From positions 1 through 64,000 of the forward strand of contig JAOKHV010000003.1 of the NCBI GenBank assembly GCA_028248455.1: a stretch of DNA of 64,000 bases, given 5' to 3'. Both the position numbers and the translations under genes were made by a program. This document shows, piece after piece, positions 26,231 through 37,026 of the stretch (within the stretch, counting starts at the first letter, position 1; each line of letters begins with the position of its first letter). The notes beneath the pieces were generated by a model, which was not told the origin of the DNA, made no database searches, and saw only the letters and a program-made list of their open reading frames with translations. The DNA comes from Ascidiaceihabitans sp. Its GTDB lineage: Bacteria; Pseudomonadota; Alphaproteobacteria; Rhodobacterales; Rhodobacteraceae.

Positions 26231-27178
26231 ATGATCCGTTACACCCTTAAGCGTTTTCTTTCCCTATGCATCAGTTTGGCTGTGGCATCTTTACTGATCT
26301 TTTTCGTAATCGAAATCGCTCCCGGTGATCCCGCATCCTTTATGCTGGGGATCAACGCACAGCCTGATACGGTCGCCGCACTGCGTGCTGAACTTGGTCT
26401 AGATGTACCCAAATTCGAGCGCTATCTCGCATGGACCCAAGGAATGCTAACCGGCGACTTTGGCATGTCTTATACCTACCGCACGCCTGTTTCCCAAATG
26501 GTCGCGGATCGCCTTTGGGTCTCCCTACCCCTCGCGCTATTCGCGCTGGCTTTATCCACCATCATCGCCCTGCCGGCTGGTATCTACGCAGCCGCTCGCC
26601 GCGGCAAGACTGGCGATGTTGCCGTGATGAGCGCCACCCAGCTTGGCGTCGCGATCCCCAACTTTTGGTTCGCCATGATGTTGGTTCTGATCTTTGCGAT
26701 TAAGCTGCGCTGGTTCGCAGGCGGTGGCTTTGCCGGTTGGGACAAAGGGCTGGGCGCAGTCTTGTGGTCGCTCACCTTGCCCGCTATTTCACTCGCACTA
26801 CCCCAAGCCGCAATTCTGGCCCGCGTCATGCGATCCGCCTTACTAGATGTGATGAACGAAGACTTCATGCGCACCGCCCGCGCCAAAGGTTTAACCACTA
26901 CGCAAACCCTGTGGAAACATGGGCTGCGCAACGCGCTAATCCCTGTCCTAACGATTATCGGGTTACAGTTTTCATTCCTCCTTGCCGGCGGGATCATCAT
27001 TGAACAAGTGTTCTACCTGCCTGGTCTTGGACGCCTCGTATTCCAAGCAATCAGCGCGAGGGATTTGATCGTGGTCGAATCCGTTGTGATGCTTTTAGTC
27101 TTTGCCGTGATCGTGGTTAATTTCGCTGTCGATCTGGCCTATGCCGCCGTTGACCCACGATTAAGGGCGCGCACATGA
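26231..27178 (+). CDS. Peptide-type ABC transporter permease (DppB-like)
   Basis: A 315-residue inner-membrane permease with about six helices. The N-terminal MIRYTLKRFLSLCISLAVASLLIFF and the EIAPGDPASFML segment mark the DppB/OppB family. The cytoplasmic EAA-like loop that contacts the ATPase reads MNEDFMRTARAKGLTTTQTLWKHGLRNALIPVL. It overlaps the DppC-like gene by 4 nt. With it, the protein forms the channel for the peptide or amide substrate bound by the upstream SBP. Confidence 0.94.
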   Translation: MIRYTLKRFLSLCISLAVASLLIFFVIEIAPGDPASFMLGINAQPDTVAALRAELGLDVPKFERYLAWTQGMLTGDFGMSYTYRTPVSQMVADRLWVSLPLALFALALSTIIALPAGIYAAARRGKTGDVAVMSATQLGVAIPNFWFAMMLVLIFAIKLRWFAGGGFAGWDKGLGAVLWSLTLPAISLALPQAAILARVMRSALLDVMNEDFMRTARAKGLTTTQTLWKHGLRNALIPVLTIIGLQFSFLLAGGIIIEQVFYLPGLGRLVFQAISARDLIVVESVVMLLVFAVIVVNFAVDLAYAAVDPRLRART

Positions 27179-27990
27179 ATCGCAATCTTATCATTGGCCT
27201 GATCCTTTCAGCCATTTCGATTTTGGCGGCCTTGGTGTCCTTCATCTGGACCCCATTCGACCACGTCGCAATGAACATCCCCGCGAAACTTCAAACCCCA
27301 AACCTGACCCATTGGTTTGGCACCGACCACTTTGGCCGCGATATTTTCAGCATGATTATGGTGGGTGCGCGCACCTCAATTGCCGTAGCGTTCGTGGCCG
27401 TTGGGATCGGCATGGGGCTCGGCATTCCCTTGGGCCTATGGGCCGCCGCACGCAAGGGGTCGTACATCGATGAACTTATCATGCGTGCCAACGACCTGAT
27501 TTTCGCCTTCCCCTCGCTGGTTATCGCCATCCTGATCACCACCATTTTTGGCGCAGGTGCGGTGAACGCCATCATCGCCATCGGCATCTTTAACATCCCC
27601 GTTTTCGCCCGCGTTGTACGCGGTGCCGCCATGCCAATCTGGGAGCGTGAATTCATCCTTGCCGCACGTGTCGCCGGCAAAAACGCCGCCCGCATTTCAG
27701 TGGAACATATCCTACCCAACGTCATGAACCTGTTGATCGTGCAGGCCACCATTCAATTCAGCCTCGGTATCCTCGCCGAAGCGGCTCTTAGCTACGTCGG
27801 CCTTGGCGCGCAGCCACCCACCCCAAGCTGGGGGCGCATGTTAGCAGACGCACAAACGCTGGTCAGCATCGCACCACACCTCGCCCTAATCCCCGGCTTT
27901 GCGATCATCATTACTGTGATGGGTCTGAACCTTATGGGTGACGGTTTACGCGACTATCTAAACCCCCGTACACGGGTGGCCCGAACATGA
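27175..27990 (+). CDS. Peptide-type ABC transporter permease (DppC-like)
   Basis: A 271-residue permease, slightly short for DppC but complete. It shows the [17 protein letters not shown] signature of DppC/OppC, the EAA-like loop [30 protein letters not shown], and [20 protein letters not shown] near the end. It pairs with the DppB-like protein. It overlaps both neighbours by 4 nt, so the permeases and the ATPase are translated in step. Confidence 0.94.
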   Translation: MNRNLIIGLILSAISILAALVSFIWTPFDHVAMNIPAKLQTPNLTHWFGTDHFGRDIFSMIMVGARTSIAVAFVAVGIGMGLGIPLGLWAAARKGSYIDELIMRANDLIFAFPSLVIAILITTIFGAGAVNAIIAIGIFNIPVFARVVRGAAMPIWEREFILAARVAGKNAARISVEHILPNVMNLLIVQATIQFSLGILAEAALSYVGLGAQPPTPSWGRMLADAQTLVSIAPHLALIPGFAIIITVMGLNLMGDGLRDYLNPRTRVART

Positions 27991-29585
27991 GTTTGCTGGA
28001 CATCACCAACCTATCTCTGTCGATCAACGGAATGCCTATCCTGCGGAACGTGTCGCTTTCTGTGAACACCGGCGAAATCGTCGCGGTCACGGGCGAAAGC
28101 GGATCGGGCAAGTCACTGACCGCGCTGGCATCCATGGGATTGCTACCGAAAGGATCACAAACCACCGGTACGATCACGCTTGAGGGCCAAGACCTGCTCA
28201 CCACGTCAGAGGCGGACCTTTGCAACATTCGTGGCAACGACATCGGCATGGTGTTCCAAGAACCCATGACCGCCCTCAACCCCGTGCAAACCATCGGAGC
28301 GCAGGTGGCCGAAACCATTCTGATCCACGGCAGCATGAGAAAATCCGACGCCATGGCCCGCGCCGCAGATGTGCTGACCCGTGTCGGCCTGCACCAAGAA
28401 CAATTCCCGTTGTCGCGCTATCCACACGAATTATCGGGTGGCCAACGCCAGCGCGTTGTCATCGCAATGGCCATCGCCTTGCGCCCCAAACTGCTGATCG
28501 CGGATGAACCGACAACTGCGCTGGACGTCACCACCCAAGCACAGATTTTGGATTTACTCAAAGACCTCGCGCGTGACTACGACATGGGGCTGTTGATGAT
28601 CACCCATGATCTTGCCGTGGTGTCTGATATGGCCGACAAAATCGTCGTGATGCATCTGGGCGAAGTGGTGGAACAGGGCGAAACCAGATCACTGCTCACG
28701 AACATGAAGCACGACTATACCAAGATGCTGTTTGCGGCTTCTGGACATCAAGTCAACTTGCCTGATCTTCCTGCCTACGATGTCTTGTTAAGCGTCAAAA
28801 ACGTGGTGCGTGATTACACAACACCACGCAAAACGGTGTTTGGCTCCAAGGGGGTTTTCCGTGCTCTGAACAAAGTTAGTTTTGATATCAAAAGCGGGGA
28901 ACGCTTAGGGTTGGTTGGCGAAAGCGGATGTGGTAAGTCGACCCTAACACGAGCTATTTTAGGGCTCGAAGACGTGCAGGGCGGTGAAATCACGTTAGAC
29001 GGAGCGCCCGTATTTACGGGCCGAAAACCCAATTTTGCGGTTCGGCGCAAGATGCAGGTGGTGTTCCAAGACCCATTTGGCAGCTTCAATCCCCGCCACA
29101 AAGTTGCGCGATTGATCACTGAACCATTCCATCTGCTTCAAACACCCCCATCCCATGATGAGCGCCAGAGATTGATCAACCAAACGCTGACTGCCGTGGG
29201 CTTGGACCCATCTGATGCCAACAAATACATCCACCAGTTTTCGGGTGGCCAACGTCAACGGATTGCGATTGCGCGCGCCCTGATTATCCAACCGGATCTG
29301 ATCGTGTTTGACGAAGCAGTAAGCGCTTTGGATGTATCGGTGCGCGCTCAAATATTGGATCTACTTGCAAACCTCAGCGCCAAATATAACCTAACCTATC
29401 TGTTCATCAGCCACGACCTTAGCGTAGTGCGCACGATCACCGATAGGGTTCTTGTGATGCAGCGCGGCGAGATTGTTGAACAAGGCGAGACCGAACAGGT
29501 TTTCACCGCACCCAATCACCCCTACACTCAGGAATTGATTGCGGCCGCACCTATCCTGCCTGATCTGCAACACCTGAAGGAATAG
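27987..29585 (+). CDS. Peptide-type ABC transporter, fused ATP-binding protein (DppD-DppF fusion)
   Basis: A 532-residue protein with two complete ABC modules. The first (about 1-250) has Walker A GESGSGKS, signature LSGGQRQR and Walker [13 protein letters not shown]. The second (about 265-520) has [16 protein letters not shown] and [12 protein letters not shown]. In most peptide transporters these are two genes (DppD and DppF). The fusion energises the permease pair just upstream. Note Ala for Pro in the second Walker B region (DEAVSALD), a frequent variant. Confidence 0.95.
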   Translation: MSLLDITNLSLSINGMPILRNVSLSVNTGEIVAVTGESGSGKSLTALASMGLLPKGSQTTGTITLEGQDLLTTSEADLCNIRGNDIGMVFQEPMTALNPVQTIGAQVAETILIHGSMRKSDAMARAADVLTRVGLHQEQFPLSRYPHELSGGQRQRVVIAMAIALRPKLLIADEPTTALDVTTQAQILDLLKDLARDYDMGLLMITHDLAVVSDMADKIVVMHLGEVVEQGETRSLLTNMKHDYTKMLFAASGHQVNLPDLPAYDVLLSVKNVVRDYTTPRKTVFGSKGVFRALNKVSFDIKSGERLGLVGESGCGKSTLTRAILGLEDVQGGEITLDGAPVFTGRKPNFAVRRKMQVVFQDPFGSFNPRHKVARLITEPFHLLQTPPSHDERQRLINQTLTAVGLDPSDANKYIHQFSGGQRQRIAIARALIIQPDLIVFDEAVSALDVSVRAQILDLLANLSAKYNLTYLFISHDLSVVRTITDRVLVMQRGEIVEQGETEQVFTAPNHPYTQELIAAAPILPDLQHLKE

Positions 29586-29588
29586 CCA

Positions 29589-29939
29589 ATGAAAACCATC
29601 AATTTGGCCGAAAAGCTGGGACAATTCTCGAGCTACTGGGATCCGCATGTAATCGCCGATTACAACGGAAACGACGTGATGGTAGTCAAGTTTCAAGGCG
29701 AGTTTCCGTTTCATGTTCACTCTAACACTGACGATTTTTTCTTAATGCTGGAGGGCGAAATGGAAATGGACCTTGAGGGTCAAAGCCATACCGTCAAAAC
29801 AGGCGAACTATTCATCGTACCAAAAGGCATCACCCATCGCCCCCGTGCAAAAAACGAATGCAAAGTTCTGTTGATCGAACCAAAAGGTGAACCCAATACT
29901 GGCGATCCAGAAACCGCCGCGCGCAAGCCGCATATCTAA
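29589..29939 (+). CDS. Cupin-domain protein
   Basis: A 116-residue single-domain cupin. Metal-ligand motif 1 is FHVHSNTDDFFLMLEGEMEMDLEG (residues 40-63, with two His and a Glu in place) and motif 2 is LFIVPKGITHRPRA (near 77-90). Small cupins of this type are isomerases, dioxygenases or sugar-binding proteins. It starts 3 nt after the ATPase gene and is clearly part of the operon. The role is unknown; conversion or sensing of the imported compound is possible. Confidence 0.85.
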   Translation: MKTINLAEKLGQFSSYWDPHVIADYNGNDVMVVKFQGEFPFHVHSNTDDFFLMLEGEMEMDLEGQSHTVKTGELFIVPKGITHRPRAKNECKVLLIEPKGEPNTGDPETAARKPHI

Positions 29940-29950
29940 TAGGAACGCCC

Positions 29951-30967
29951 ATGCAACCTGGCCCAAAGAACCTGATAACAGACGTAAAAGGTCTGAGTGT
30001 AGGCAACGCCCAAGATGACACACTGAAATCCGGCTGTACCGTTGTGACTGCAAACACGCCGTTCACTGCATCTGTGCATGTGATGGGTGGCGCTCCGGGG
30101 ACGCGTGAAACAGACCTTTTAGCCCCTGACAAATCTGTGGCTAATGTAGATGCTTTGGTTCTGTCTGGCGGGTCTGCGTTTGGTCTGGATGCATGTTCGG
30201 GCGTAGTGGACGGATTGCGCAGCGATGCGCGGGGATATAAGGTTTTAGATGCTATAATTCCCTTGGTACCCGGGGCAATTCTGTTTGATCTGCTCAACGG
30301 CGGGGACAAAGAATGGGACGCAAACCCTTACCGAAATCTGGGCCACCAGGCGTATCAAAGTGCATCGACTGATTTCAGCCTTGGCACGATTGGCGCAGGC
30401 ACTGGCGCTTTAACTGGTTCGCTAAAGGGCGGTTTAGGGTCTGCTTCACTGGTTTTGGACAATGGTGCAACGGTTGCCGCATTGGTCGCGACGAACCCTA
30501 TAGGCAACATCACAACCCCAAATGATCGTCACTTTTGGGCGGCACCCTTCGAGATTGATGCCGAGTTTGGCGGTCTTGGAACGGACCCTGCAAGCGGCCT
30601 TGGCCGTAACCTGAACAGTCATAAGATGGCCGCATTTATGGAACGTGCCAATACAACTATCGCAATTGTGGCTACCGACATGGTTATGGACAAAGCACAA
30701 TGCCAACGCGTCGCGATCGCCAGCCATGACGGGATTGGCCGAGCGATTATCCCTGCCCACATGCCCGGTGACGGCGATGCCGTTTTTGCCCTGTCCACAG
30801 GCGAAATCAAGATGCAAAATCCTACTTTTGATCTGATGGTGATTGGACATGCCGCAGCCCTATGCCTATCGCGCGCCATTGCCCGAGCCGTTTTTGAGGC
30901 TACTCCTGCCCAGAACGACCTGCTTCCATGTTGGCGTGACCTGAACACAGCGAAGGAAACATCATGA
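29951..30967 (+). CDS. P1-family (S58) N-terminal nucleophile amidohydrolase, DmpA/NylC-like
   Basis: A 338-residue member of the P1 family of self-cleaving aminopeptidases and oligomer hydrolases. The signature DALVLSGGSAFGLDACSGVVDGL is at residues 67-89, and GTIGAGTGALTGSLKGGLGSAS follows. The segment RANTTIAIVATD (232-243) offers Asn234-Thr235 as the likely autoproteolysis site, as in NylC-type enzymes that cleave amide bonds in linear oligomers. It is cytosolic, since no signal peptide was seen. Together with the M20 hydrolase and peptide transporter it points to uptake and cleavage of unusual peptides or amides such as beta-peptides. It overlaps the TPR gene by 4 nt. Confidence 0.88.
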   Translation: MQPGPKNLITDVKGLSVGNAQDDTLKSGCTVVTANTPFTASVHVMGGAPGTRETDLLAPDKSVANVDALVLSGGSAFGLDACSGVVDGLRSDARGYKVLDAIIPLVPGAILFDLLNGGDKEWDANPYRNLGHQAYQSASTDFSLGTIGAGTGALTGSLKGGLGSASLVLDNGATVAALVATNPIGNITTPNDRHFWAAPFEIDAEFGGLGTDPASGLGRNLNSHKMAAFMERANTTIAIVATDMVMDKAQCQRVAIASHDGIGRAIIPAHMPGDGDAVFALSTGEIKMQNPTFDLMVIGHAAALCLSRAIARAVFEATPAQNDLLPCWRDLNTAKETS

Positions 30968-32340
30968 CCGAAGATATGTATGGCCTGCCCGTTACCAACG
31001 CCACTGAGGCATCTATGGAAGGTATTAACGATTTTATTCATGGCTTTATTGCCTTTGAATCCAAGGCAACCAATGTCATGGGCGCTGCAGCGCATGCCCC
31101 CGACTGTTGCTTGATCAATACCTACACCGCGATGTTGTGGATGTTGCTTGAGGCACCTATCGCACCACAAAAAGCACTTCCATTTTTGCTCAAAGCAGAA
31201 ACCACAATGGCTACCTCAACCTTGCGCGAACAGATGATGACCCGCGCAATACGCGCATGGATCGATGGCGATATTCCAACATGTATCTCGATCTGCGAAG
31301 AAATCCTTATCAAACACCCTCGTGACATGGTTGCCTTGAAATTAGGGCAGTACCACACCTTTAACGCAGGTGATTTTCCCAGCATGCTGCGCCTTGCGCT
31401 CAAGGTTATGCCAGCAGCTGATGACATTCCTTATGCACACGGTATGGTTGCCTTTGGTTATGAGGAGTGTCACCTGTTGGATGATGCCGAAATATCAGCG
31501 CGACGTGCAATGGAATTGCGCCACGACGAGCCATGGGCACACCATGCACTGGCACACATTTTTCTGACACGTGGACAAACCGCTGAAGGTGCCGCCTTCT
31601 TAGAAAGCGTTGCCGACACATGGGGCAACCTCAACTCCTTCATGCACAGCCACAATTGGTGGCATTTGGCGCTGTTTTACATCAGCGCAGGTCGTGAAGC
31701 TGATGTCGTCAGTGCCTATGATACCCACGTTTGGGGATTGGCCAAGGATTATAGCCAAGATCAAGTTGGGGCTGCCTCACTCTTGGCGCGTATGGAATTT
31801 GCGGGGATCAACGTTGGGAAACGTTGGGCCGATGTTGCGTCCCATATTGCAAAACGGGGGCCTGACACGGTCAGCCCATTTTTGACCCTTCAATACCTTT
31901 ATGCCCTTGGCCGAACTGATCGCGCGGAGGCCGAGGTTTTACTGGAAGCAATTGAACAACGCGCAGAAGACGAAAGCCAATTTGACTACCTCGTTTGGCG
32001 TGACGTCGCAATTTGGGCAGCACATGGTATTGCCGCACATGCGGTAGGCGATTGGGATGACACGATCCGCTTTCTGGGCAAGGTCCTGCCCCGTATGGCC
32101 GAATGTGGTGGCAGTCATGCGCAACGTGATCTGTTTGAACAAATCCACCTCGATGCATTGATGCAGTCAGGACAAGCATCCAAGGCCCAACAAGTTCTCG
32201 AAATGCGCCGTACCTTCGATCCGGGCGGGGTGCCATTGAACATGTTACTGGCTGATGCCTATCATAAAACAGGTCTGCCAGATCAGGCGTTCGTTGCGCA
32301 AGAACGAGCGAACGCATCCCGCGCAGCCTTAGCTAAGTAG
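30964..32340 (+). CDS. Tetratricopeptide protein of the TTC38-like family
   Basis: A 458-residue all-helical repeat protein. The N-terminal FIHGFIAFESKATNVMGAAAHAPDCCLIN and the central HGMVAFGYEECHLLDDAEISARRAMELRHDEPWAHHALAHIF and HNWWHLALFY segments resemble the family of human TTC38, whose function is unknown. No signal peptide or membrane helix was seen. It is the last gene of the operon that starts with the M20 hydrolase and overlaps the P1-type gene by 4 nt. It may be a scaffold or an uncharacterised enzyme partner. The His- and Trp-rich repeats are unusual for a plain scaffold. Confidence 0.8.
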   Translation: MTEDMYGLPVTNATEASMEGINDFIHGFIAFESKATNVMGAAAHAPDCCLINTYTAMLWMLLEAPIAPQKALPFLLKAETTMATSTLREQMMTRAIRAWIDGDIPTCISICEEILIKHPRDMVALKLGQYHTFNAGDFPSMLRLALKVMPAADDIPYAHGMVAFGYEECHLLDDAEISARRAMELRHDEPWAHHALAHIFLTRGQTAEGAAFLESVADTWGNLNSFMHSHNWWHLALFYISAGREADVVSAYDTHVWGLAKDYSQDQVGAASLLARMEFAGINVGKRWADVASHIAKRGPDTVSPFLTLQYLYALGRTDRAEAEVLLEAIEQRAEDESQFDYLVWRDVAIWAAHGIAAHAVGDWDDTIRFLGKVLPRMAECGGSHAQRDLFEQIHLDALMQSGQASKAQQVLEMRRTFDPGGVPLNMLLADAYHKTGLPDQAFVAQERANASRAALAK

Positions 32341-32547
32341 ATCTTTAAAGCAGCTATTGCTGCAAGTGTACGGATCATTTTTTCGGCTCCAATATGTTTT
32401 CTTATAGGATAGCCCAAATTTACTATAACGGACATTCACAAAGTTAAGATTAAAGATCGCAGATCAGTTTGCTTGCCGCCACTTTGGCTGATATTTGTCG
32501 CGGTGAACGCTATAGATTTGAGCCAACTGGCGAACGGGGCATTATAA

Positions 32548-33081
32548 ATGAAGATCATGATTCCAGCCTGGGTTGACGGTGTGCTGACCCCTGTTGAAAA
32601 GTTAGAGGTTCATCAGCGTGGCCTGCGTCATAAGGCAATTTCAGTCTTCATTTTGCGTGGCACTGAAGTTCTGTTACAACGTCGAGCCTTGGAAAAGTAT
32701 CACACACCAGGATTGTGGGCGAATGCCTGTTGCACACATCCGGCGTGGGAAGAGCCATCGGACGAGTGCGCCATTCGTCGATTAGGCGAGGAATTGGGTG
32801 TTAAAATTAAAGACCTCGAGTTTCGCGCAACTCTTGAGTATCGCGCCGACGTTGGCCGCGGTTTGACTGAATATGAAGTTGTAGATGTCTTTATTGCCCA
32901 GGCTGATAGCGATCTGCGGATTTCCCCAAATCCCGAAGAAGTTATAGATTTCGAGTGGGTGGAGTACACAGATTTACAAAAGCGGATCATAGATACGCCA
33001 GATGTCTTTACGCCTTGGTTGCGTATTTACATGGCTGATTTTACCGAAACTATATTCGGCGTCGACTTTGGAACAAGGTGA
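32548..33081 (+). CDS. idi: Isopentenyl-diphosphate delta-isomerase, type I
   Basis: A 177-residue Nudix-fold enzyme. Catalytic markers include LWANACCTHPAWEE (Cys and His of the active site) and the Nudix-like CAIRRLGEELGV segment; metal-binding Glu residues are in place. It interconverts IPP and DMAPP for isoprenoid synthesis. Its stop overlaps the longest possible glpD frame by 4 nt (GTGA), an unusual neighbour. In phototrophic relatives idi is often near photosynthesis genes, but none is seen here. The roughly 200-nt gap upstream shows no terminator. Confidence 0.94.
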   Translation: MKIMIPAWVDGVLTPVEKLEVHQRGLRHKAISVFILRGTEVLLQRRALEKYHTPGLWANACCTHPAWEEPSDECAIRRLGEELGVKIKDLEFRATLEYRADVGRGLTEYEVVDVFIAQADSDLRISPNPEEVIDFEWVEYTDLQKRIIDTPDVFTPWLRIYMADFTETIFGVDFGTR

Positions 33082-33152
33082 CTGCAGTTTACCCGTGTTA
33101 CCCTTGCAAATTAACGCGACCACTGGTTGAATGCGCTGACCTTAAAAAGATA

Positions 33153-34697
33153 ATGGATCGTATGGAAAAGCAGCCTTTAGACGTATTTATCATTGGTGGC
33201 GGCATCAATGGTTGCGGGATCGCACGTGATGCAGCGGGCCGTGGTCTAAGTGTTGCACTGGCCGAAATGGGCGACTTGGGTGGTGCAACGTCTTCTGCTT
33301 CAACCAAGTTGTTTCATGGTGGCTTGCGTTATCTAGAATTCTTTGAATTTGGGTTGGTTAAATCTGCGCTCAAAGAACGCGAAGTGCTATTGAAAGCGAT
33401 GCCTCATATTTCCTGGCCTATACGGTTTGTATTGCCCTACAGCCAGGATATGCGGTTCGATAGCGAAACCCCAACTTCGCGATTGTTAACCTGGGTTATG
33501 CCATGGATGAAGGGACGGCGCCCTGCATGGCTGATCCGCTTGGGTCTTTTCATGTACGACCATTTGGGCGGGCGTGATATTTTGCCAGCGACCGGAACCC
33601 TAGATCTTCGAGTTGGTCCTGAAGGTGCGCCACTGCAAGACCGTTTTGAAATGGCCTATGAATATTCAGATTGCTGGGTCGAAGATTCACGCCTTGTCAT
33701 GTTGAACGCGCGCGATGCAGAAGCACGTGGCGCGCAAATATTGCCCCGTTGCCGGGTAACCTCGGCACAGCGCAAAGGCGATTTGTGGCATATCGAGACA
33801 GAGCGGGGGGAGTTCACCGCCCGCAATTTGATCAACGCGGGTGGTCCATGGGTCGTTGATATTTTGTCAGGTGTTTTACGTCAAAACAGCAGTGCCGAAA
33901 TTCGGTTGGTGCGTGGCAGTCATATCGTGACCAATCGTTTGTATGATCACGACAAATGCTACTTTTTCCAAGGCTCGGATGGGCGGATCACTTTCGCCAT
34001 TCCCTATGAGCAGGATTACACACTGATCGGCACCACAGACGCAGAGCATCATGATCCCGATACGAAGCCTGCAATCTCAGATATTGAACGTGATTATCTT
34101 TGTAATTTTGCCTCTGAATATTTCAAGAAGCCTGTGACGCCTGAAGATGTGGTTTGGACCTATTCTGGTGTGCGTCCACTTTATGATGACGGTGCTAAAT
34201 CTGCAACGGCGGCAACGCGCGACTATGTTTTCGATTTGGATACTAATGGCGCGCCATTGCTCAGCATCTTTGGTGGTAAGATTACGACCTATCGCAAGCT
34301 AGCGCAGAAGGCGTTGAAAAAGCTTGAGTTAGGTGAGGATTGGACGGCCGAAGTTCCATTGCCTGGAGGAGATTTTCCTGTTGATGGTGTTCAGGATTTG
34401 ATCGACGGGTTACTCAACGATTATGCGTTTTTAGATCAAAAATGGGCAAGTCGTTTGGTTCGGGCCTATGGCACTGAGGCGCGTGAATGGCTTGGCGATG
34501 CAAAGGTGGCCAAGGACTTGGGTAAGGACTTTGGGGCTACCTTAACTGCGGCTGAACTAACATGGATGATGACTCGCGAGTACGCGCAAACGGCTGAGGA
34601 TGTTGTATGGCGCCGTACAAAGCTGGGCCTGCGCCTAACCGCAAAACAGATCAAAGCCATCGACACTTGGATAGCAAAAGAAGAGCAGCCACTATGA
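33153..34697 (+). CDS. glpD: Aerobic glycerol-3-phosphate dehydrogenase GlpD
   Basis: A 514-residue FAD enzyme. The FAD-binding N-terminus is [23 protein letters not shown], followed by the [27 protein letters not shown] signature. A C-terminal helical domain runs from about residue 380. It oxidises glycerol-3-P to dihydroxyacetone phosphate at the inner membrane and passes electrons to quinone. The start at 33153 (or the ATG at 33162) sits right before the FAD strand as in the family; the open frame extends to a GTG at 33078 that overlaps idi, adding 25 residues unlike other GlpD proteins. glpK follows with an ATGA overlap. Confidence 0.94.
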   Translation: MDRMEKQPLDVFIIGGGINGCGIARDAAGRGLSVALAEMGDLGGATSSASTKLFHGGLRYLEFFEFGLVKSALKEREVLLKAMPHISWPIRFVLPYSQDMRFDSETPTSRLLTWVMPWMKGRRPAWLIRLGLFMYDHLGGRDILPATGTLDLRVGPEGAPLQDRFEMAYEYSDCWVEDSRLVMLNARDAEARGAQILPRCRVTSAQRKGDLWHIETERGEFTARNLINAGGPWVVDILSGVLRQNSSAEIRLVRGSHIVTNRLYDHDKCYFFQGSDGRITFAIPYEQDYTLIGTTDAEHHDPDTKPAISDIERDYLCNFASEYFKKPVTPEDVVWTYSGVRPLYDDGAKSATAATRDYVFDLDTNGAPLLSIFGGKITTYRKLAQKALKKLELGEDWTAEVPLPGGDFPVDGVQDLIDGLLNDYAFLDQKWASRLVRAYGTEAREWLGDAKVAKDLGKDFGATLTAAELTWMMTREYAQTAEDVVWRRTKLGLRLTAKQIKAIDTWIAKEEQPL

Positions 34698-36172
34698 CCT
34701 ATATATTGGCAATTGATCAGGGTACCACATCTTCACGCGCAATTGTCTTTGATGCTGACATGCAGCCTGTCGCCTCAGACCAACAAGAATTTGAACAGTT
34801 CTTTCCGGCCTCTGGTTGGGTTGAACATGACGTTGAAGAGATTTGGGAATCTGTCCTTAAGACCTGTCGCGCCGCATTGAAGAAAGCACAGATAACCGCC
34901 AGTGACTTAGCCGCAATAGGGATCACCAACCAACGCGAAACAACCGTGATCTGGGACGCCGAGACGGGCAGAGCGCTGCATAAGGCAATTGTTTGGCAAG
35001 ACCGCCGTACGGCCCCGTTTTGTGATGAGCTAAAGGCGCAGGGTCACGGCGACACCATCGCCAAGATCACCGGCCTGTTGCCTGATCCGTATTTCAGTGG
35101 AACCAAGGTGAAATGGCTGATGGATCAACACGAGGGATCGCGGGAACGCGCCGCTGAAGGCAAGTTGCTGTTTGGCACAATGGACAGCTTCCTTATCTGG
35201 CGACTGACCAATGGGGCCTCACACGTCACAGACGCCACGAACGCGGCCCGAACGATGATGTATGACATCTACGCAGGGAGATGGAGCACAGACATGTGTG
35301 CGATCCTTGACGTGCCCTCTGCGATGCTTCCGCAGGTGTTGGACTGCGCGGCGGACTTTGGAATCGCGGACGCGTCACATTTGGGGGCCGCAGTACCGAT
35401 CTTAGGCGTTGCGGGCGATCAGCAGGCGGCCACCATCGGGCAAGCGTGCTTTGAGCCAGGTATGATGAAATCCACCTACGGCACGGGGTGCTTTGCCTTG
35501 TTGAACACGGGCGCAGATGCGGTGACGTCTAAGAACAAGATGCTGACCACCATCGCCTATCAGCTAGACGGCGTGCCGACTTATGCGCTTGAGGGATCGA
35601 TCTTTATCGCGGGAGCCGTCGTGCAATGGCTGCGTGATGGAGCGCAAATGATTTCGCATGCGCGCGAGACCCAAGAAATGGCCGAACAGGGCAGTGGAGA
35701 CGTAACCATCGTGCCGGCGTTTACCGGCCTTGGCGCGCCCTATTGGAACGCTGAATGTCGTGGTGCTGTTTATGGTCTGACGCGTGACAGCGGCCCCGCT
35801 GACTTCGCGCGTGCAGCACTGGAAAGCATTGGTTTTCAAACACGTGATTTGTCTGAGGCGATGTTGGCCGACTGGCCTAATGCAGATCAATCGACCCTTC
35901 GTGTGGATGGGGGCCTTAGTGCAAATGATTGGGCGATGCAATTTCTGTCTGACATGTTAGGCGCGCCTGTTGATCGGCCAGCAGGGGTCGAAACAACAGC
36001 GCTGGGTGCAGCATGGTTGGCAGGAATGCGTGCAGGCGTTTACCCCGATGCTAAAGGTTTTGCAGAACTCTGGGCCTGCGAAAAGCAGTTTATGCCCAGA
36101 TTGTCTGAGGATGAACGGTCTATCCAGTACGCACGATGGAAACGCTGTGTGAACGCAACGATGATGGTTTAG
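34694..36172 (+). CDS. glpK: Glycerol kinase GlpK
   Basis: A 492-residue FGGY kinase. The N-terminal ATP loop is [17 protein letters not shown]; later motifs include [34 protein letters not shown] and [14 protein letters not shown]. It phosphorylates glycerol to glycerol-3-P for GlpD. The ATG at 34694 overlaps the glpD stop (ATGA); the longer open frame upstream is only antisense-like padding inside glpD. It ends in a 4-nt convergent overlap with the FAH-family gene. No glycerol transporter or glpR gene is seen in the window. Confidence 0.96.
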   Translation: MTYILAIDQGTTSSRAIVFDADMQPVASDQQEFEQFFPASGWVEHDVEEIWESVLKTCRAALKKAQITASDLAAIGITNQRETTVIWDAETGRALHKAIVWQDRRTAPFCDELKAQGHGDTIAKITGLLPDPYFSGTKVKWLMDQHEGSRERAAEGKLLFGTMDSFLIWRLTNGASHVTDATNAARTMMYDIYAGRWSTDMCAILDVPSAMLPQVLDCAADFGIADASHLGAAVPILGVAGDQQAATIGQACFEPGMMKSTYGTGCFALLNTGADAVTSKNKMLTTIAYQLDGVPTYALEGSIFIAGAVVQWLRDGAQMISHARETQEMAEQGSGDVTIVPAFTGLGAPYWNAECRGAVYGLTRDSGPADFARAALESIGFQTRDLSEAMLADWPNADQSTLRVDGGLSANDWAMQFLSDMLGAPVDRPAGVETTALGAAWLAGMRAGVYPDAKGFAELWACEKQFMPRLSEDERSIQYARWKRCVNATMMV

Positions 36173-36852
36173 GCCACTGTTACTTGAATTTCACCAATGC
36201 CATCAACGCCACCGGTCATTACATCACCGCGCACAACAGCGCCCACACCGGCGGGTGTGCCTGTCATTATGATGTCGCCAGCTTCAAGCCGAACCGCTTG
36301 AGATAGGGCTGAGATGTGCTCATCCACGGTCCATATCATATCACCGATATCACCCGTTTGACGTGGTTCACCATTAACAGACAGCCAAATTGTACCCTCT
36401 GTTAAGCTGGGTACATCCGCCAGAGGAACCAATGCAGAGATAGGTGCGGAATGGTCGAACCCTTTAGACATATCCCAAGGGCGGCGTTTGTCTTTGGCTT
36501 GTTGCTGAACGTCGCGGCGTGTCATGTCGATGCCCACGCCAGCGCCCCAAATGTGGTTCTGCACTTCATCGGGCGCGATGTCTGAACCAGCTTTCCCGAT
36601 GGCAATCACCAGTTCGATTTCGTGGTGAAGATTATTGGTAAGCGTCGGATAGGGCATGGTGCAGGGGCTATCCATCACAGCATCTGCAGGTTTTGTGAAA
36701 AAGAACGGTGCCTCACGGGTGTCATTGCCCATTTCCGCCACGTGTTCTTCATAGTTGCGACCCACGCAAAAAATGCGGCGCACTGGGAAACGATCAGATG
36801 AGTTCGCAACAGCTAGGCTGGCTTGTGGGGCAGGGTGGATGACGTAGCTCAT
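36169..36852 (-). CDS. Fumarylacetoacetate hydrolase family protein
   Basis: A 227-residue FAH-superfamily protein of the short form. Typical motifs are [16 protein letters not shown] (residues 28-43), [15 protein letters not shown] with the metal Glu residues, and the C-terminal [18 protein letters not shown]. Members hydrolyse or decarboxylate beta-diketones and oxaloacetate-like acids (acylpyruvase type, FAHD1-like). It stands alone, convergent with glpK with a shared stop tetranucleotide, and about 170 nt from puuD. The exact substrate is unknown. Confidence 0.88.
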   Translation of the reverse strand: MSYVIHPAPQASLAVANSSDRFPVRRIFCVGRNYEEHVAEMGNDTREAPFFFTKPADAVMDSPCTMPYPTLTNNLHHEIELVIAIGKAGSDIAPDEVQNHIWGAGVGIDMTRRDVQQQAKDKRRPWDMSKGFDHSAPISALVPLADVPSLTEGTIWLSVNGEPRQTGDIGDMIWTVDEHISALSQAVRLEAGDIIMTGTPAGVGAVVRGDVMTGGVDGIGEIQVTVA

Positions 36853-37026
36853 GAGCAGTCCTTTGACTCGATTTTGTTCAACTTGGCAGAACTATGCAGC
36901 ACAGGGAATGGGGATATTACAGTGATTACCGTGGACGGAAACGACAACATTACGGGGTATCCCTATGGGCCTGATTTCAACGTCGTGGGCTAAATAAATG
37001 GACCTGAGTCGCGCTTGCGGCTTGGG

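Noticed and set aside
32350-32363. GCAGC-TATT-GCTGC hairpin after the TPR gene as a terminator
   Set aside because: Only five pairs and no T-run directly after it on the coding strand.
33078-33152. N-terminal 25-codon extension of glpD as part of the protein
   Set aside because: The family starts right before the FAD-binding strand; the extension has no counterpart known to me. Kept only as an open question in the findings.
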